From: Streptomyces sp. ASQP_92
Lineage (GTDB): Bacteria > Actinomycetota > Actinomycetes > Streptomycetales > Streptomycetaceae
Assembly (NCBI RefSeq): GCF_025399895.1
Contig: NZ_JAODUA010000001.1
Coordinates: 186,001 to 250,000, forward strand
DNA length: 64,000 nt
Direction of reading: 5' to 3'
Numbering within the stretch: position 1 is the stretch's first letter; every line of letters starts with the position of its first letter. The position numbers and the translations under genes were made by a program. The notes below the pieces were generated by a model that saw only the letters and a program-made list of their open reading frames with translations, ran no database searches and was not told the DNA's origin. Below, piece by piece: positions 16,454 to 25,687 of the stretch.

Positions 16454-17377
16454 GTGAACCCCCGCCTCCTCCTCCCCGCACTACTGGCCGCCACCACGAC
16501 CCTGCTGACCGCCCCGGCCCCCGCCACCGCCGCCCAGCTGGGCACCCCCACCCCCCACTTCCACGAATACGTGGCCCTCGGCGACTCCTGGTCCGCCGAC
16601 GTCACCGTGCTCGGGATCGATCACACCTACGCCCCCTCCGGCTGTGCCCAGAGCACCTGGAACTACCCCAAGCAGGTCGCCGCTCGGCTCGGTGTCCGGA
16701 CGTTTCGGGACGCTACGTGTGGGGGTGCCACCACCGTCGAGATGACCGCGCCGCAGAACGTCGGCCACGTACCGCTGCTCGCGCAGGGCGTGAATCCGGC
16801 CCAGTTCGACCGGCTCACGCCGACCACCGACCTCGTCACCGTCGGCATCGGTGGGAACGACGTCGGCCTCGCCGACACCGCCCTCGGATGTCTCAACCCG
16901 CTGCCCGCCCCGCTGGCCGCGCCGTGCCGGAGCAGGTTCGCCGAGCCCGGTGGCAAGGATCTGATGTCCCGGCGGATCGCCGCCGCCAAGTCGCGGATCA
17001 GCGGCGTGCTGACGGGTATTCACCAGCGTTCGCCCCGGGCCACCGTGCTGGTCGTGGACTATCTCGCGGGGGTCGCCGACGACCACGGGTGCTACCCGTT
17101 GGTGCCGATCCTCGACGAGGACCTCGCCTGGTTCGGCGCCCGCCTCAGGGAGCTGAACGGGATGCTCGCCTCCGCCGCGCGCGAGGGCGGGGCCACCTTC
17201 GTCGACACGTATCGGGGGAGTGTGGGTCACGACGTGTGCGCGCCCGACGGTACGAGGTGGGTCGAGGGTCTGGCGCCGCTGTCCAGCCACCCGGTGGGGC
17301 CCGCCGTCCCGTTCCACCCGAACCGGCTCGGCGCCGACCATCAGGCCGCAACTGTCCTGCAAACGCTGGGTAGTTGA
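16454..17377 (+). CDS. secreted SGNH-family lipase/esterase
   Basis: 307-aa hydrolase. A signal peptide (residues 1-25, ending ATAA) is followed by the block I nucleophile YVALGDSWS, block III GIGGNDVG and a C-terminal FHPN His with a nearby Asp. The paired cysteines are typical of streptomycete SGNH lipases. It hydrolyses ester substrates outside the cell. GTG 16454 was chosen for signal peptide length; GTG 16442 is possible. It ends 30 nt before a terminator shared with the convergent MFS gene. Confidence 0.87.
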   Translation: MNPRLLLPALLAATTTLLTAPAPATAAQLGTPTPHFHEYVALGDSWSADVTVLGIDHTYAPSGCAQSTWNYPKQVAARLGVRTFRDATCGGATTVEMTAPQNVGHVPLLAQGVNPAQFDRLTPTTDLVTVGIGGNDVGLADTALGCLNPLPAPLAAPCRSRFAEPGGKDLMSRRIAAAKSRISGVLTGIHQRSPRATVLVVDYLAGVADDHGCYPLVPILDEDLAWFGARLRELNGMLASAAREGGATFVDTYRGSVGHDVCAPDGTRWVEGLAPLSSHPVGPAVPFHPNRLGADHQAATVLQTLGS

Positions 17378-17406
17378 CGTCCTCCCGGTTCGGTGCTGCG
17401 CGCACC

Positions 17407-17441
17407 GAAGGGCCGGTCATCTCCGTGATGACCGGCCCTTC
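17407..17441. terminator. bidirectional terminator
   Basis: Perfect 14-bp arms 17407-17420 and 17428-17441 with a 7-nt loop sit between the convergent lipase (+) and MFS transporter (-). Confidence 0.9.
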
Positions 17442-17491
17442 GGGCGGGCGGTGGCGTTGCCGGTGCGGGTTCGGGCAGCCGACCGTCTCCG

Positions 17492-19081
17492 TCAGGCGAC
17501 CGTCTCCGTGACCCGCTCCTGGGCCGCGCCGGCGCCCGCCCCCGCCTCGGCATCCCCCTGCGCCTCGGCCGCCGCCTTCGCCGCCGCCGCGGGACCCCGC
17601 AGCATCCCCGCCGCCAGCACCGCCGCGAGCACCAGGAGCAGGGTGCCGCCGACGGCCGCGTACTGCATGCCGTGCACGAAGGCCTCGCGGGCCACGGTGG
17701 CCAGTGCCCCGTCGGCGCCGGCGACGGCCGCGCCCAGGGTTTCGCGGGCCGCGGCCGGGGCCGAGGCGGGCATGTCGGAGCGGTAGACCGCGGTGCCGAT
17801 GGAGCCGAGCACCGCCATGCCGAGCGCACCGCCGAACTCCTGCCCCGTCTCCAGGAGCGAGGCCGCCGAGCCCGCCTTCTCGGCCGGGGCGGAGGCCAGA
17901 GCCATGTCGGAGACCAGGGCCATCACCGTCACGATGCCCATGCCCATGACCGTCGTGCCGGTCAGCACCGTCCACAGCGAGTCCGTTCCGGCGAGCGTCA
18001 TCAGGGCGAATCCGACAGAGCCCAGGGCGAAGCCGGCGGCGATGACGTAGGCCCGGTTCACCTTCTGCGCCACGGCGGACGCGGCGGGGGCGGTGGCGCC
18101 GATGGCGAGCGAGGGGGCGACGCTCCACAGCGCGGCCCGCAGGCTGCTCATGTCGAGCACCGACTGGAGGTACTGGGTGGTGAAGTAGGACGAGCCCATC
18201 ATGGCGAACGCGGCGACGGTGTTGAGCGAGATCGCGGCGCCGAAGCCACGGCCCGGGCGGAAGAGTTCACGGCTGATCATCGCGTCGCGCCGGGTGAGTT
18301 GACGGCGTACGAACACGGCGCCCAGAAGCAGGCCCACCGCGACACAGACCGTGCTCGTCGTGGAGAAACCGTCGGCCGCGAACTCCTTGAGCCCGTACAC
18401 CACCGGCAGCACCGCGCCCATCGACAGCGGCACGCCGAGCAGGTCGAACCTCCCCGGGGCCGGGTCCTTGAACTCCGGTACCAGCAGGGGGGCCAGGATC
18501 AGGAGCAGCAGCATCGCGGGCACGTTGATCAGGAAGACCGAGCCCCACCACAGGTGTTCCAGCATGACCCCGCTGAGCACCGAGCCGAGCGCGATCCCGC
18601 CCGCCATCGCACCCGACCAGATGCCGATGGCCTGCCCGCGCTGCTTGTCGTCGCGGAACATGTTGCGGACCAGGCCCATCGTCGAGGGCATCAGGGTGGC
18701 CCCGCCGACGCCGAGCAGGGCACGGGAGGCGATGAGCATGTCCGCGCTGGTGGCGTACGCGGCGGTCACCGACGCGAGGCCGAAGGCACCGGCCCCGATC
18801 ATGAGCAGTTTGCGGCGGCCGATCCGGTCACCGAGCGAGCCCATCGTGATGAGCAGCCCGGCGAGCGCGAAGGCGTACACATCGATGATCCACAGCTGCT
18901 GGGTGGCGGAGGGGTCGAGCTCGCGGCTGATGGAGGGCAGGGCGAAGTACAGGACGGAGACGTCCATCGAAACCAGGAGGAGGGGCAGCAGGAGGACGAC
19001 GAAGGCCGTCCATTCCCTGCGCCCGGCGCGCAGTCCCGCGCCGCCGGTGGTGCTCGCTGTGGTGCTCGTCGCGTTCGTCAT
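17492..19081 (-). CDS. MFS drug efflux transporter, DHA2 (14-TM) type
   Basis: 529-aa transporter with about 14 membrane segments. MFS motif A-like GDRIGRRKLLMIGA and the motif C-like region GSVLSGVML are visible, as is MDVSVLYFALPSI in TM1, typical of the EmrB/QacA/SmvA group. It is expected to export toxic compounds or antibiotics using protons. The ATG at 19081 lies only 12 nt from a large palindrome (19093-19139), so a repressor bound there would block transcription. No TetR or MarR gene is adjacent. The alanine-rich C-terminal tail is longer than usual. Confidence 0.87.
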   Translation of the reverse strand: MTNATSTTASTTGGAGLRAGRREWTAFVVLLLPLLLVSMDVSVLYFALPSISRELDPSATQQLWIIDVYAFALAGLLITMGSLGDRIGRRKLLMIGAGAFGLASVTAAYATSADMLIASRALLGVGGATLMPSTMGLVRNMFRDDKQRGQAIGIWSGAMAGGIALGSVLSGVMLEHLWWGSVFLINVPAMLLLLILAPLLVPEFKDPAPGRFDLLGVPLSMGAVLPVVYGLKEFAADGFSTTSTVCVAVGLLLGAVFVRRQLTRRDAMISRELFRPGRGFGAAISLNTVAAFAMMGSSYFTTQYLQSVLDMSSLRAALWSVAPSLAIGATAPAASAVAQKVNRAYVIAAGFALGSVGFALMTLAGTDSLWTVLTGTTVMGMGIVTVMALVSDMALASAPAEKAGSAASLLETGQEFGGALGMAVLGSIGTAVYRSDMPASAPAAARETLGAAVAGADGALATVAREAFVHGMQYAAVGGTLLLVLAAVLAAGMLRGPAAAAKAAAEAQGDAEAGAGAGAAQERVTETVA

Positions 19082-19092
19082 GACAGCAATGT

Positions 19093-19139
19093 ACGAGCGT
19101 CTTAAACGCCTGTCTAGTACTAGCGTTTAAGACGTTCGT
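19093..19139. promoter_or_regulatory. large palindromic operator upstream of DHA2 pump
   Basis: Arms 19093-19109 and 19123-19139 match as inverted complements at 16 of 17 positions, with the perfect core CGTCTTAAACGC / GCGTTTAAGACG separated by 13 nt. This is the style of a TetR-family operator. It overlaps the expected promoter of the efflux gene. Confidence 0.75.
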
Positions 19140-19240
19140 ATAGATCTGCTGGGCGGGGCTCTTATGTGCCGGGAACGGCCCTTCTGTCTGGTCTGTCTGG
19201 TCGTCCGCGTCCAGATCGCCCGATCGTGGGTCGGCCCCGG

Positions 19241-19705
19241 TTAGCCGGCCGGCTCCCAGGGCGGGGTCTGGTTCCAGCCCCACTTCGGGACGGGCACGTC
19301 GGCGGAGGCCGGGGGCGGGTTGGGGCCCGAGTAGACCAGCGCCATCCGGGTGCCCCACTCGACGTAGTACGCGAAGACGGCGCGGAACTCGGGGTCGTTC
19401 GGCAGCTTCGCCTCGTCGGCGGCGTCCATCAACAGGTCGACCCAGCGCCGCCGTTGCTCCTCGGTGACGCCGCGTCCCTTGTGCATGGTCGCCATATGGG
19501 CGTGCCCGCCGTGGTGCGCGCTGTACTCGGCGGGGCCGCCGAACACCTCGGCGAGCCAGACCGCCACGAGGTGGGGGTGTTCGGGACTCGCGTGGGCGAA
19601 GACCGGGCCCAGCAGGGGGTCCTTGTGCACCTGCCGGTAGAACACCTCGGTCAGTCGGTCCAGCGCGGCCTGGCCGCCCATCCATGCGTACGGGGTCTGG
19701 GTCAT
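19241..19705 (-). CDS. truncated hemoglobin, group II (TrHbO-like)
   Basis: 154-aa globin with a 2-on-2 helix pattern: FYRQVHKDPLLGPVF at the B/C region, HPHLVAVWLAEVFGGP at E, and the proximal-histidine region ATMHKGRGVTEEQRRRWVDLL at F/G. Expected to bind oxygen or NO and to take part in redox or nitrosative protection. It is on the same strand as, and upstream of, the efflux pump, but the palindromic operator separates them. The C-terminal tail is rich in Trp and Pro (PKWGWNQTPPWEP). Confidence 0.87.
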   Translation of the reverse strand: MTQTPYAWMGGQAALDRLTEVFYRQVHKDPLLGPVFAHASPEHPHLVAVWLAEVFGGPAEYSAHHGGHAHMATMHKGRGVTEEQRRRWVDLLMDAADEAKLPNDPEFRAVFAYYVEWGTRMALVYSGPNPPPASADVPVPKWGWNQTPPWEPAG

Positions 19706-19851
19706 TGCGGGTCCCTCCGGGAAGCGGTGGTGTCCAAGGCGCCCAGCCTCACACGCGACCCGACCGCGCGTACGGGGAAATCCTCGTGCGGTCCCCGCGT
19801 TCGCCAGGGGGAAGGAGAGGGGCGCCGGGAAGGAAGCCGGAAAAAGACCAA

Positions 19852-19879
19852 GGGCGTCCTCCCCGAAGGGAGAACGCCC
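19852..19879 (-). terminator. terminator of tRNA-Lys copy 2
   Basis: GGGCGT...CCC pairs with GGG...ACGCCC (19852-19863 with 19868-19879), and on the minus strand it is followed by a T-rich stretch (19840-19845). Confidence 0.6.
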
Positions 19880-19892
19880 AGGTCACAGACGG

Positions 19893-19966
19893 TGCGCCGC
19901 CAGGGACTCGAACCCCGGACCCGCTGATTAAGAGTCAGCTGCTCTAACCAACTGAGCTAGCGGCGC
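19893..19966 (-). tRNA. tRNA-Lys (anticodon CTT), copy 2
   Basis: Identical in sequence to the copy at 11990-12063. The anticodon complement AAG lies at 19930-19932. A -10 box TAGTAT (minus strand, 19982-19987) starts 16 nt from the mature 5' end, and the same GTCAGCAG leader precedes the tRNA. Confidence 0.97.
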
Positions 19967-19981
19967 CTGCTGACAGAGAAA

Positions 19982-19987
19982 ATACTA
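19982..19987 (-). promoter_or_regulatory. -10 box of tRNA-Lys copy 2
   Basis: TAGTAT on the minus strand, at the same 16-nt distance as in the other two copies. Confidence 0.6.
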
Positions 19988-20039
19988 CCTGCTCCCGCGG
20001 GGTGCTTCCGACCACCCCCGCCAGGGGTGCGCGGGCCGG

Positions 20040-20798
20040 TCAGATGGCCAGCGAGAGCACCACGGGGGCGGCCCGGCGGTTGAGGGTGTCGGCCGCGGCG
20101 CGCAGGCGGTGGGCGTGCTCGATCGGCAGGGACAGGGCCAGGCATCCCACGGCCGAGCCCGCGGTCAGCGGAACGGCCGCGCAGACCGTGCCGACCGCGT
20201 ACTCCTGGAGGTCGAGGACGGGCACGGTGGCGGGCTGGCTGTCGAGCTTGGAGAACAGGACCCGCTCGCTGGTGATCGTCCGCGAGGTGAGCCGGGCGAT
20301 CTTGTGGCGGGAGAGGTGGTCGCGGCGGCCGTTCTGGTCGAGCTGGGTGAGCAGGCACTTGCCGACCGCGCTCGCGTGCGCCGCCGACTTGAAGTCGACC
20401 CACTCGTTCACCTTCGGCGCGCGCGGGCCGTCCGCGTACTGGGTGATCTTGACCTCGCCGTCGATGTAGCGGCTGATGTAGACCGCCGCGCCCACCGAGT
20501 CGCGCAGCGAGGTGAGGGTCTCCTGGAGCTTGGCCTCCAGGGCCTCCTGGCGGGTGGCGCCCGAGCCGAGCAGGACCATCGAGTCGCCGATCACGTAGGC
20601 GCCGTCGGCCACCTGCTCGACATAGCCCTCGCGCCGCAGCATCAGCAGCATGGAGGTCAGATGGGCGGTGGGCAGACCCGTCTCGCGTGCGATCTGGACG
20701 TCGGTCACGCCCCCGCCGTGCCTGGAAATCGCCTCAAGCACCCGAAGGACGTACTGCACCGAATGGAACGGCGCGGTGGGCTCTGGTTTCAGCGCCAC
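20040..20798 (-). CDS. IclR-family transcriptional regulator
   Basis: 252-aa regulator: winged HTH at about residues 12-75 (VTDVQIARETGLPTAHL) and a GAF-like IclR effector domain (about 85-250). It lies downstream of the Ehu transporter on the same strand (211-nt gap), so it may be its regulator; IclR proteins usually control small-molecule catabolism. Start is GTG at 20798 with AGGGGGA upstream. Confidence 0.87.
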   Translation of the reverse strand: MALKPEPTAPFHSVQYVLRVLEAISRHGGGVTDVQIARETGLPTAHLTSMLLMLRREGYVEQVADGAYVIGDSMVLLGSGATRQEALEAKLQETLTSLRDSVGAAVYISRYIDGEVKITQYADGPRAPKVNEWVDFKSAAHASAVGKCLLTQLDQNGRRDHLSRHKIARLTSRTITSERVLFSKLDSQPATVPVLDLQEYAVGTVCAAVPLTAGSAVGCLALSLPIEHAHRLRAAADTLNRRAAPVVLSLAI

Positions 20799-21009
20799 GG
20801 ATTCCCCCTAGCAGGTCGAGCTGCGAAGGTGGCAGGTCTGCCGTTCCACGATAGCCGCCAAGACCCGTTTCTGGTGGGGGTGTTGACAAGATTGGTGGCG
20901 CGCTCCAGGGCTCTACGCTGGGACGCGCCACCGTGGCATATGCCAGAGTCATGGTCGGGGGGCGCTCGGATGGCCGGAACGTGAGGTCAGCGCCGTGCAC
21001 GGCGCGTGG

Positions 21010-21784
<775 letters not shown>

Positions 21785-21795
<11 letters not shown>

Positions 21796-22435
21796 GGCGG
21801 CGCTCCAGGGATCGTACGAACAGCGAAGCCGGATAGGCGATGAGGATGAAGGCGACGCCGACGACGGTCAGCGGCTCGGTGTACTGGAATGTGCTCGCCC
21901 CCGCGAGACGGGACTGCTGGAGCATCTCCAGGACACTGATCCCGGCGAGCAGCGGGGTGTCCTTGAGCATGGAGATGACGTAGTTGCCGAGCGCGGGCGC
22001 GATGCGGCGGACGGCCTGCGGCAGGATCACCGCGAACCAGGTGCGGTGCGCGGGCAGGCTCAGCGCGGTCGCCGCCTCCCACTGGCCCTTGGGCACGGCG
22101 TCGATGCCGGCCCGGTAGACCTGTGCGGTGTACGTCGAGTAGGGCAGGCCGATCGCGAGGATGCCGGTGGTCAGGGCCGAGAACTTCACGCCCCACTCCG
22201 GCAGCACGAAGAAGAGGAAGAAGAGCTGCACCAGGAGGGGGGTGGTGCGGATGAACTCCGTGATCAGGTTGACCGGCCAGCGCACGAAGCGGGTCGGGGC
22301 CCGGAAGGCGAGCGCCCACACCAGGCCGAGCGAGAAGGAGATGAGGGAGCCGAGCGCGAGGATCTCCAGCGTGGTGAGCACACCGTCCCCGAAGCGCGGC
22401 ATGAAGTCCCCCACGGCGGACCAGTTCCAGTTCAC
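21785..22435 (-). CDS. ehuD: Ehu-type ABC transporter permease EhuD
   Basis: 216-aa amino-acid-type permease with about five spans. The conserved loop WEAATALSLPAHRTWFAVIL is the EAA motif, and the start VNWNWSAVGDFMPRFGDGV fits EhuD. GTG 22435 overlaps the EhuC stop as GTGA. It pairs with EhuC in the membrane. Confidence 0.8.
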
Positions 22436-23091
22436 TGTGCGGCCACCCCCAGATTCGCCTTGGTGCGGCGTTCGAGTGCCTTCATGCCGCGGGTGATGGC
22501 GAAGGCGAGGACGAAGTAGATGACGAGGGTGACGGAGTAGATCTGGGCGCTGTCCTGGGTGGCCAGGCGCACCAGATACGCGGCGAAGGACACGTCCCCC
22601 ACGCCGAGGAGGGAGACGAGCGCCGTGCCCTTGAGGAGTTCCACGAGCAGGTTGCAGAACGGCGGGATCATCTCCGGCACCGCCTGCGGCAGCAGCACGA
22701 GCCGCATCCGCTGCCAGGGGGTGAGGCTGAGCGCGATGCCCGCCTCGCGCTGGGCGGGCGCCACCGAGTTCAGCGCGCCGCGCACGATCTCCGCGCCGTA
22801 GGCGCCGTAGGACAGGCCGAGCGCGAGCACCGCCGCCCACATCGGGACCAACTGCCAGCCCGCGAGCGGCGGCAGCACGAAGAACAGCCAGAACATCAGG
22901 ACCAGGGCCGAGGTCCCGCGGAAGATCTCCGTGTACGCGGCCGCCAGGAAGCGCACCAGGCGCGAGCGGTGGGTGCGGGCCAGGCCCACCCCGAAGGCGA
23001 CCGCGGCCGCCAACGCCGCGCTGTACACGGTGAGTTGGATGGTGATCCAGATACCCGGCAGCACCCAGTGCTGCCACAGTCCCGCCGTCAT
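22432..23091 (-). CDS. ehuC: Ehu-type ABC transporter permease EhuC
   Basis: 219-aa permease with an EAA loop (QREAGIALSLTPWQRMRLVL) and about five spans. ATG 23091 overlaps the EhuB stop as ATGA, favouring it over GTG 23097. Membrane component with EhuD. Confidence 0.8.
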   Translation of the reverse strand: MTAGLWQHWVLPGIWITIQLTVYSAALAAAVAFGVGLARTHRSRLVRFLAAAYTEIFRGTSALVLMFWLFFVLPPLAGWQLVPMWAAVLALGLSYGAYGAEIVRGALNSVAPAQREAGIALSLTPWQRMRLVLLPQAVPEMIPPFCNLLVELLKGTALVSLLGVGDVSFAAYLVRLATQDSAQIYSVTLVIYFVLAFAITRGMKALERRTKANLGVAAQ

Positions 23092-23966
23092 CGGCACAGC
23101 TCCTTGGCGGTCAGGGTGGTCATCTCGGCCTGTGTGAAGCCGAAGGGCTTCAGGATCCGGAAGAGTTCGCCGCTCCGCTTCATGCGGTGGATCTCGGCGT
23201 TGAAGGCGTCGCGCAGCGTGCCGTCGGTGGGCCGGAAGGCGAAGCCGCCGCCGTCGATCTTCTTCTTGCCGTCGACGACGGCCCCGAACGCCTCGGTGGC
23301 CTCGGCCTTCGCGCTCTTCTTGGCGACCTCGCGCACGGTGAGCGCGGTGCCCGCGAAGGCGTCGACGCGCCCGGACTCGACCGCGTTCAGGCCCGCGACC
23401 TGGTCCTGGAGGATGACGATGTCCTTCTCGGGGAAGCCGGCGGCGACCGCGTGGCCGATCTGGGCGTAGCCGGTGCCGGTCGCGAACCGCGCCTTGGCGC
23501 GCACCACGTCCTCGTAGGTGCGCAGGTTCTTGGGGTTGCCCTTGCGGACGACGAAGGCGTCCAGCATCTGGTACTCGGGGTCGGCGAAGAGCACCTGGGC
23601 GCAGCGCTCCTTGTTGATGTACATCCCGGCGGAGACGACGTCGAACTGCTGGGAGTTGAGGCCGGGGATCAGCGAGGAGAAGTCGGTGGCCACGGGCTGT
23701 ACGTGGCCGATGCCGAGCCGCTTGAAGATCACCTTGGCGAGTTCGGGGGCCTCACCGGTGAACTCCCCCTGCTCGTTCACATACCCGTACGGGACTTCAC
23801 CGGCGATACCGAGCCGCACCGAGCCCCGCGACTTCAGGCGCGCGAGCGCGTCGCCCTGCGGGACGCGGGAGCAGGCGGCCGCGCCGGTGAGCGCGGCGGC
23901 GGCGGCCCCGGTGAGCAGGGTGCGCCTGGGTATGGAGGGTCTGGGGCGTGAGGTAGCTCGTGCCAT
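23088..23966 (-). CDS. ehuB: Ehu-type ABC transporter substrate-binding lipoprotein EhuB
   Basis: 292-aa solute-binding protein of the amino acid type. The signal has a twin-arginine pair (IPRRTLLTG, residues 13-21) and a lipobox with Cys32, so Tat export and lipid anchoring are likely. The start VRLGIAGEVPYGYVNEQGEF resembles EhuB. ATG 23966 gives a normal Tat signal; GTG 23999 adds 11 residues. It lies 76 nt downstream of the amidase, on the same strand. Confidence 0.78.
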   Translation of the reverse strand: MARATSRPRPSIPRRTLLTGAAAAALTGAAACSRVPQGDALARLKSRGSVRLGIAGEVPYGYVNEQGEFTGEAPELAKVIFKRLGIGHVQPVATDFSSLIPGLNSQQFDVVSAGMYINKERCAQVLFADPEYQMLDAFVVRKGNPKNLRTYEDVVRAKARFATGTGYAQIGHAVAAGFPEKDIVILQDQVAGLNAVESGRVDAFAGTALTVREVAKKSAKAEATEAFGAVVDGKKKIDGGGFAFRPTDGTLRDAFNAEIHRMKRSGELFRILKPFGFTQAEMTTLTAKELCR

Positions 23967-24042
23967 GGCGGCGCGGCTACCCGTCTTTATCCGGCCCACA
24001 CCCCCCAGTTTTCGGCGCGCCGCGCGGGTCCGCCCGCCGGCC

Positions 24043-25461
24043 TCACCTGCGCGAGGACCCGGGGAAGGCCGCCGCGGCCCGCAGGACGGCCCGCTCCCCG
24101 TAGCGCGCCGCGACCAGCTGGAGGCCGATGGGCAGGCCGTCCGCGTCCGTGCCGACCGGGACCGTCGCGGCCGGCTGCTGGGTCAGATTGAACGGATACG
24201 TGAACGGTGTCCATCCCGTCCAGCGCCGGAGGCCCGAGCCGGCCGGCGCCTCCCGGCCCGCCTCGAACGCGGTGATCGGCAGGGTCGGCGTCGCGAGGAT
24301 GTCGTAGCGCCGGTGGAATCGGGCCATCCGCCGTCCGAGCTCGATCCTGGCCTCCTGGGCCGCGAGCAGATCGAGGGCGGAGAGGCGCGCGCCGCGGGCC
24401 GCGATCTCCCGGAGGCCGGGATCGATCAACGCCCGCTGCTCCAGGCTCAGTCGGTCGACGAGGCGAGCCGCCCCCGCGTTCCACAGGGTGTGGAAGGCGT
24501 CGACCGGATCCGCGAAGTCGGGGTCGGCCTCCTCCACGTACGCGCCGAGTTCCGCGAGCCGGGTCACCGCGGCCCGGACCGCCGCGGCCACCGCCGGGCG
24601 CACCGCGACCTGGCCGCCGAAGGAGGGCGAGTAGGCGATGCGCAGCCCCTTCACCCCGGCCGCCGCGTCCTCGGCGAGAGCCGCCGCGTAGGAGTGGGCC
24701 GGGGGTTCCAGGGCGGTCGGGTCGCGCTGGTCGGCGCCGCTGATCACATCGAGGAGCAGAGCGGCGTCCGCCGCGTCCCGGGCGAGGGGGCCCACATGGG
24801 ACAGCGTGCCGAACGCGCTCGCGGGGTGCAGGGGGACGCGGCCGTATGTCGGCTTGAGGCCGAACACCCCGCAGAACGAGGCCGGGATGCGGATCGAGCC
24901 CCCGCCGTCCGTGCCGAGCGACAGGGGCGCCGCCCCGGCCGCGACCGCCGCCGCGCTGCCCCCGCTGGAGCCGCCCGTGGTGCGCGCCGGGTCGTGCGGG
25001 TTGCGGGTGATGCCGGTACGCGGCGAATCGGTGACGCCCCTCCAGCCGAACTCGGGGGTGGTCGTCTTGCCGACCAGCACCGCGCCGTGCTCGCGAAGGC
25101 GTGCGACCGAGGGCGCGTCCTCGTGCCAACTCCCCTTCTCCGCGATGGCGTTGGAGCCGACGAGGGTCGGACCTCCGGCCTGGAGCAGGGTGTCCTTCAC
25201 CGATACCGGCACCCCGTCGAGGAGCCCCACGGGCTCTCCCGCGTGCCAGCGCTCGGTGGCGGCGCGGGCCTGGGCCAGAGCCGGTTCGGTGTCGATCCGT
25301 ACGAACGCGTTGAGGCGGCCCTGCACCTCCTCGACCCGGGCCAGGACCGCCCGGGTCGCGTCCAGCGGGGAGAAGGTGCCCGCGCGGTAGCCGGTCAGTA
25401 GTTGACGTGCCGTCAGATCGATGAGTTCGCTCGGCTCGGTCATGCCTGGGGTCGTACCCAT
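24043..25461 (-). CDS. amidase (amidase-signature family)
   Basis: 472-aa hydrolase with the Ser-cisSer-Lys triad: Lys in PVSVKDTL, the glycine/serine loop TGGSSGGSAAAVAAG (about residues 165-180) with the two serines, and GTDGGGSIRIPA. It hydrolyses an amide to acid plus ammonia; the substrate is not evident. It is first in the strand order amidase-ehuB-ehuC-ehuD-ehuA, so its product or substrate may be the transported compound. It diverges from the LLM oxidoreductase. ATG 25443 is an alternative start. Confidence 0.85.
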   Translation of the reverse strand: MGTTPGMTEPSELIDLTARQLLTGYRAGTFSPLDATRAVLARVEEVQGRLNAFVRIDTEPALAQARAATERWHAGEPVGLLDGVPVSVKDTLLQAGGPTLVGSNAIAEKGSWHEDAPSVARLREHGAVLVGKTTTPEFGWRGVTDSPRTGITRNPHDPARTTGGSSGGSAAAVAAGAAPLSLGTDGGGSIRIPASFCGVFGLKPTYGRVPLHPASAFGTLSHVGPLARDAADAALLLDVISGADQRDPTALEPPAHSYAAALAEDAAAGVKGLRIAYSPSFGGQVAVRPAVAAAVRAAVTRLAELGAYVEEADPDFADPVDAFHTLWNAGAARLVDRLSLEQRALIDPGLREIAARGARLSALDLLAAQEARIELGRRMARFHRRYDILATPTLPITAFEAGREAPAGSGLRRWTGWTPFTYPFNLTQQPAATVPVGTDADGLPIGLQLVAARYGERAVLRAAAAFPGSSRR

Positions 25462-25638
25462 GCGGGTGCCGCCTCACGTGACCGGGCGCCCCCGGGTTTC
25501 CCGCCGGGGTGCCCGCGGGGCCGGGGGAGGGGCCGCCCGGGAATAAAACGGAGAGTGCCTCCTGTTGGCGGAGGGCAGGCGCTTCGTCCCCGGGACGGCC
25601 GCACTGTGTACGGGCCCGCGCCCCGCGCAGGGACCGAG

Positions 25639-25672
25639 ACGAACCGAGCGAAACGAACCGAGCGAGACGAAC
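25639..25672 (+). repeat. 14-bp tandem repeat in the 5' leader of the LLM gene
   Basis: ACGAACCGAGCGAA and ACGAACCGAGCGAG in tandem, then a third partial unit ACGAAC, ending directly before the GGAGG ribosome binding site (25674-25678). Confidence 0.75.
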
Positions 25673-25687
25673 TGGAGGCGCGGACCG

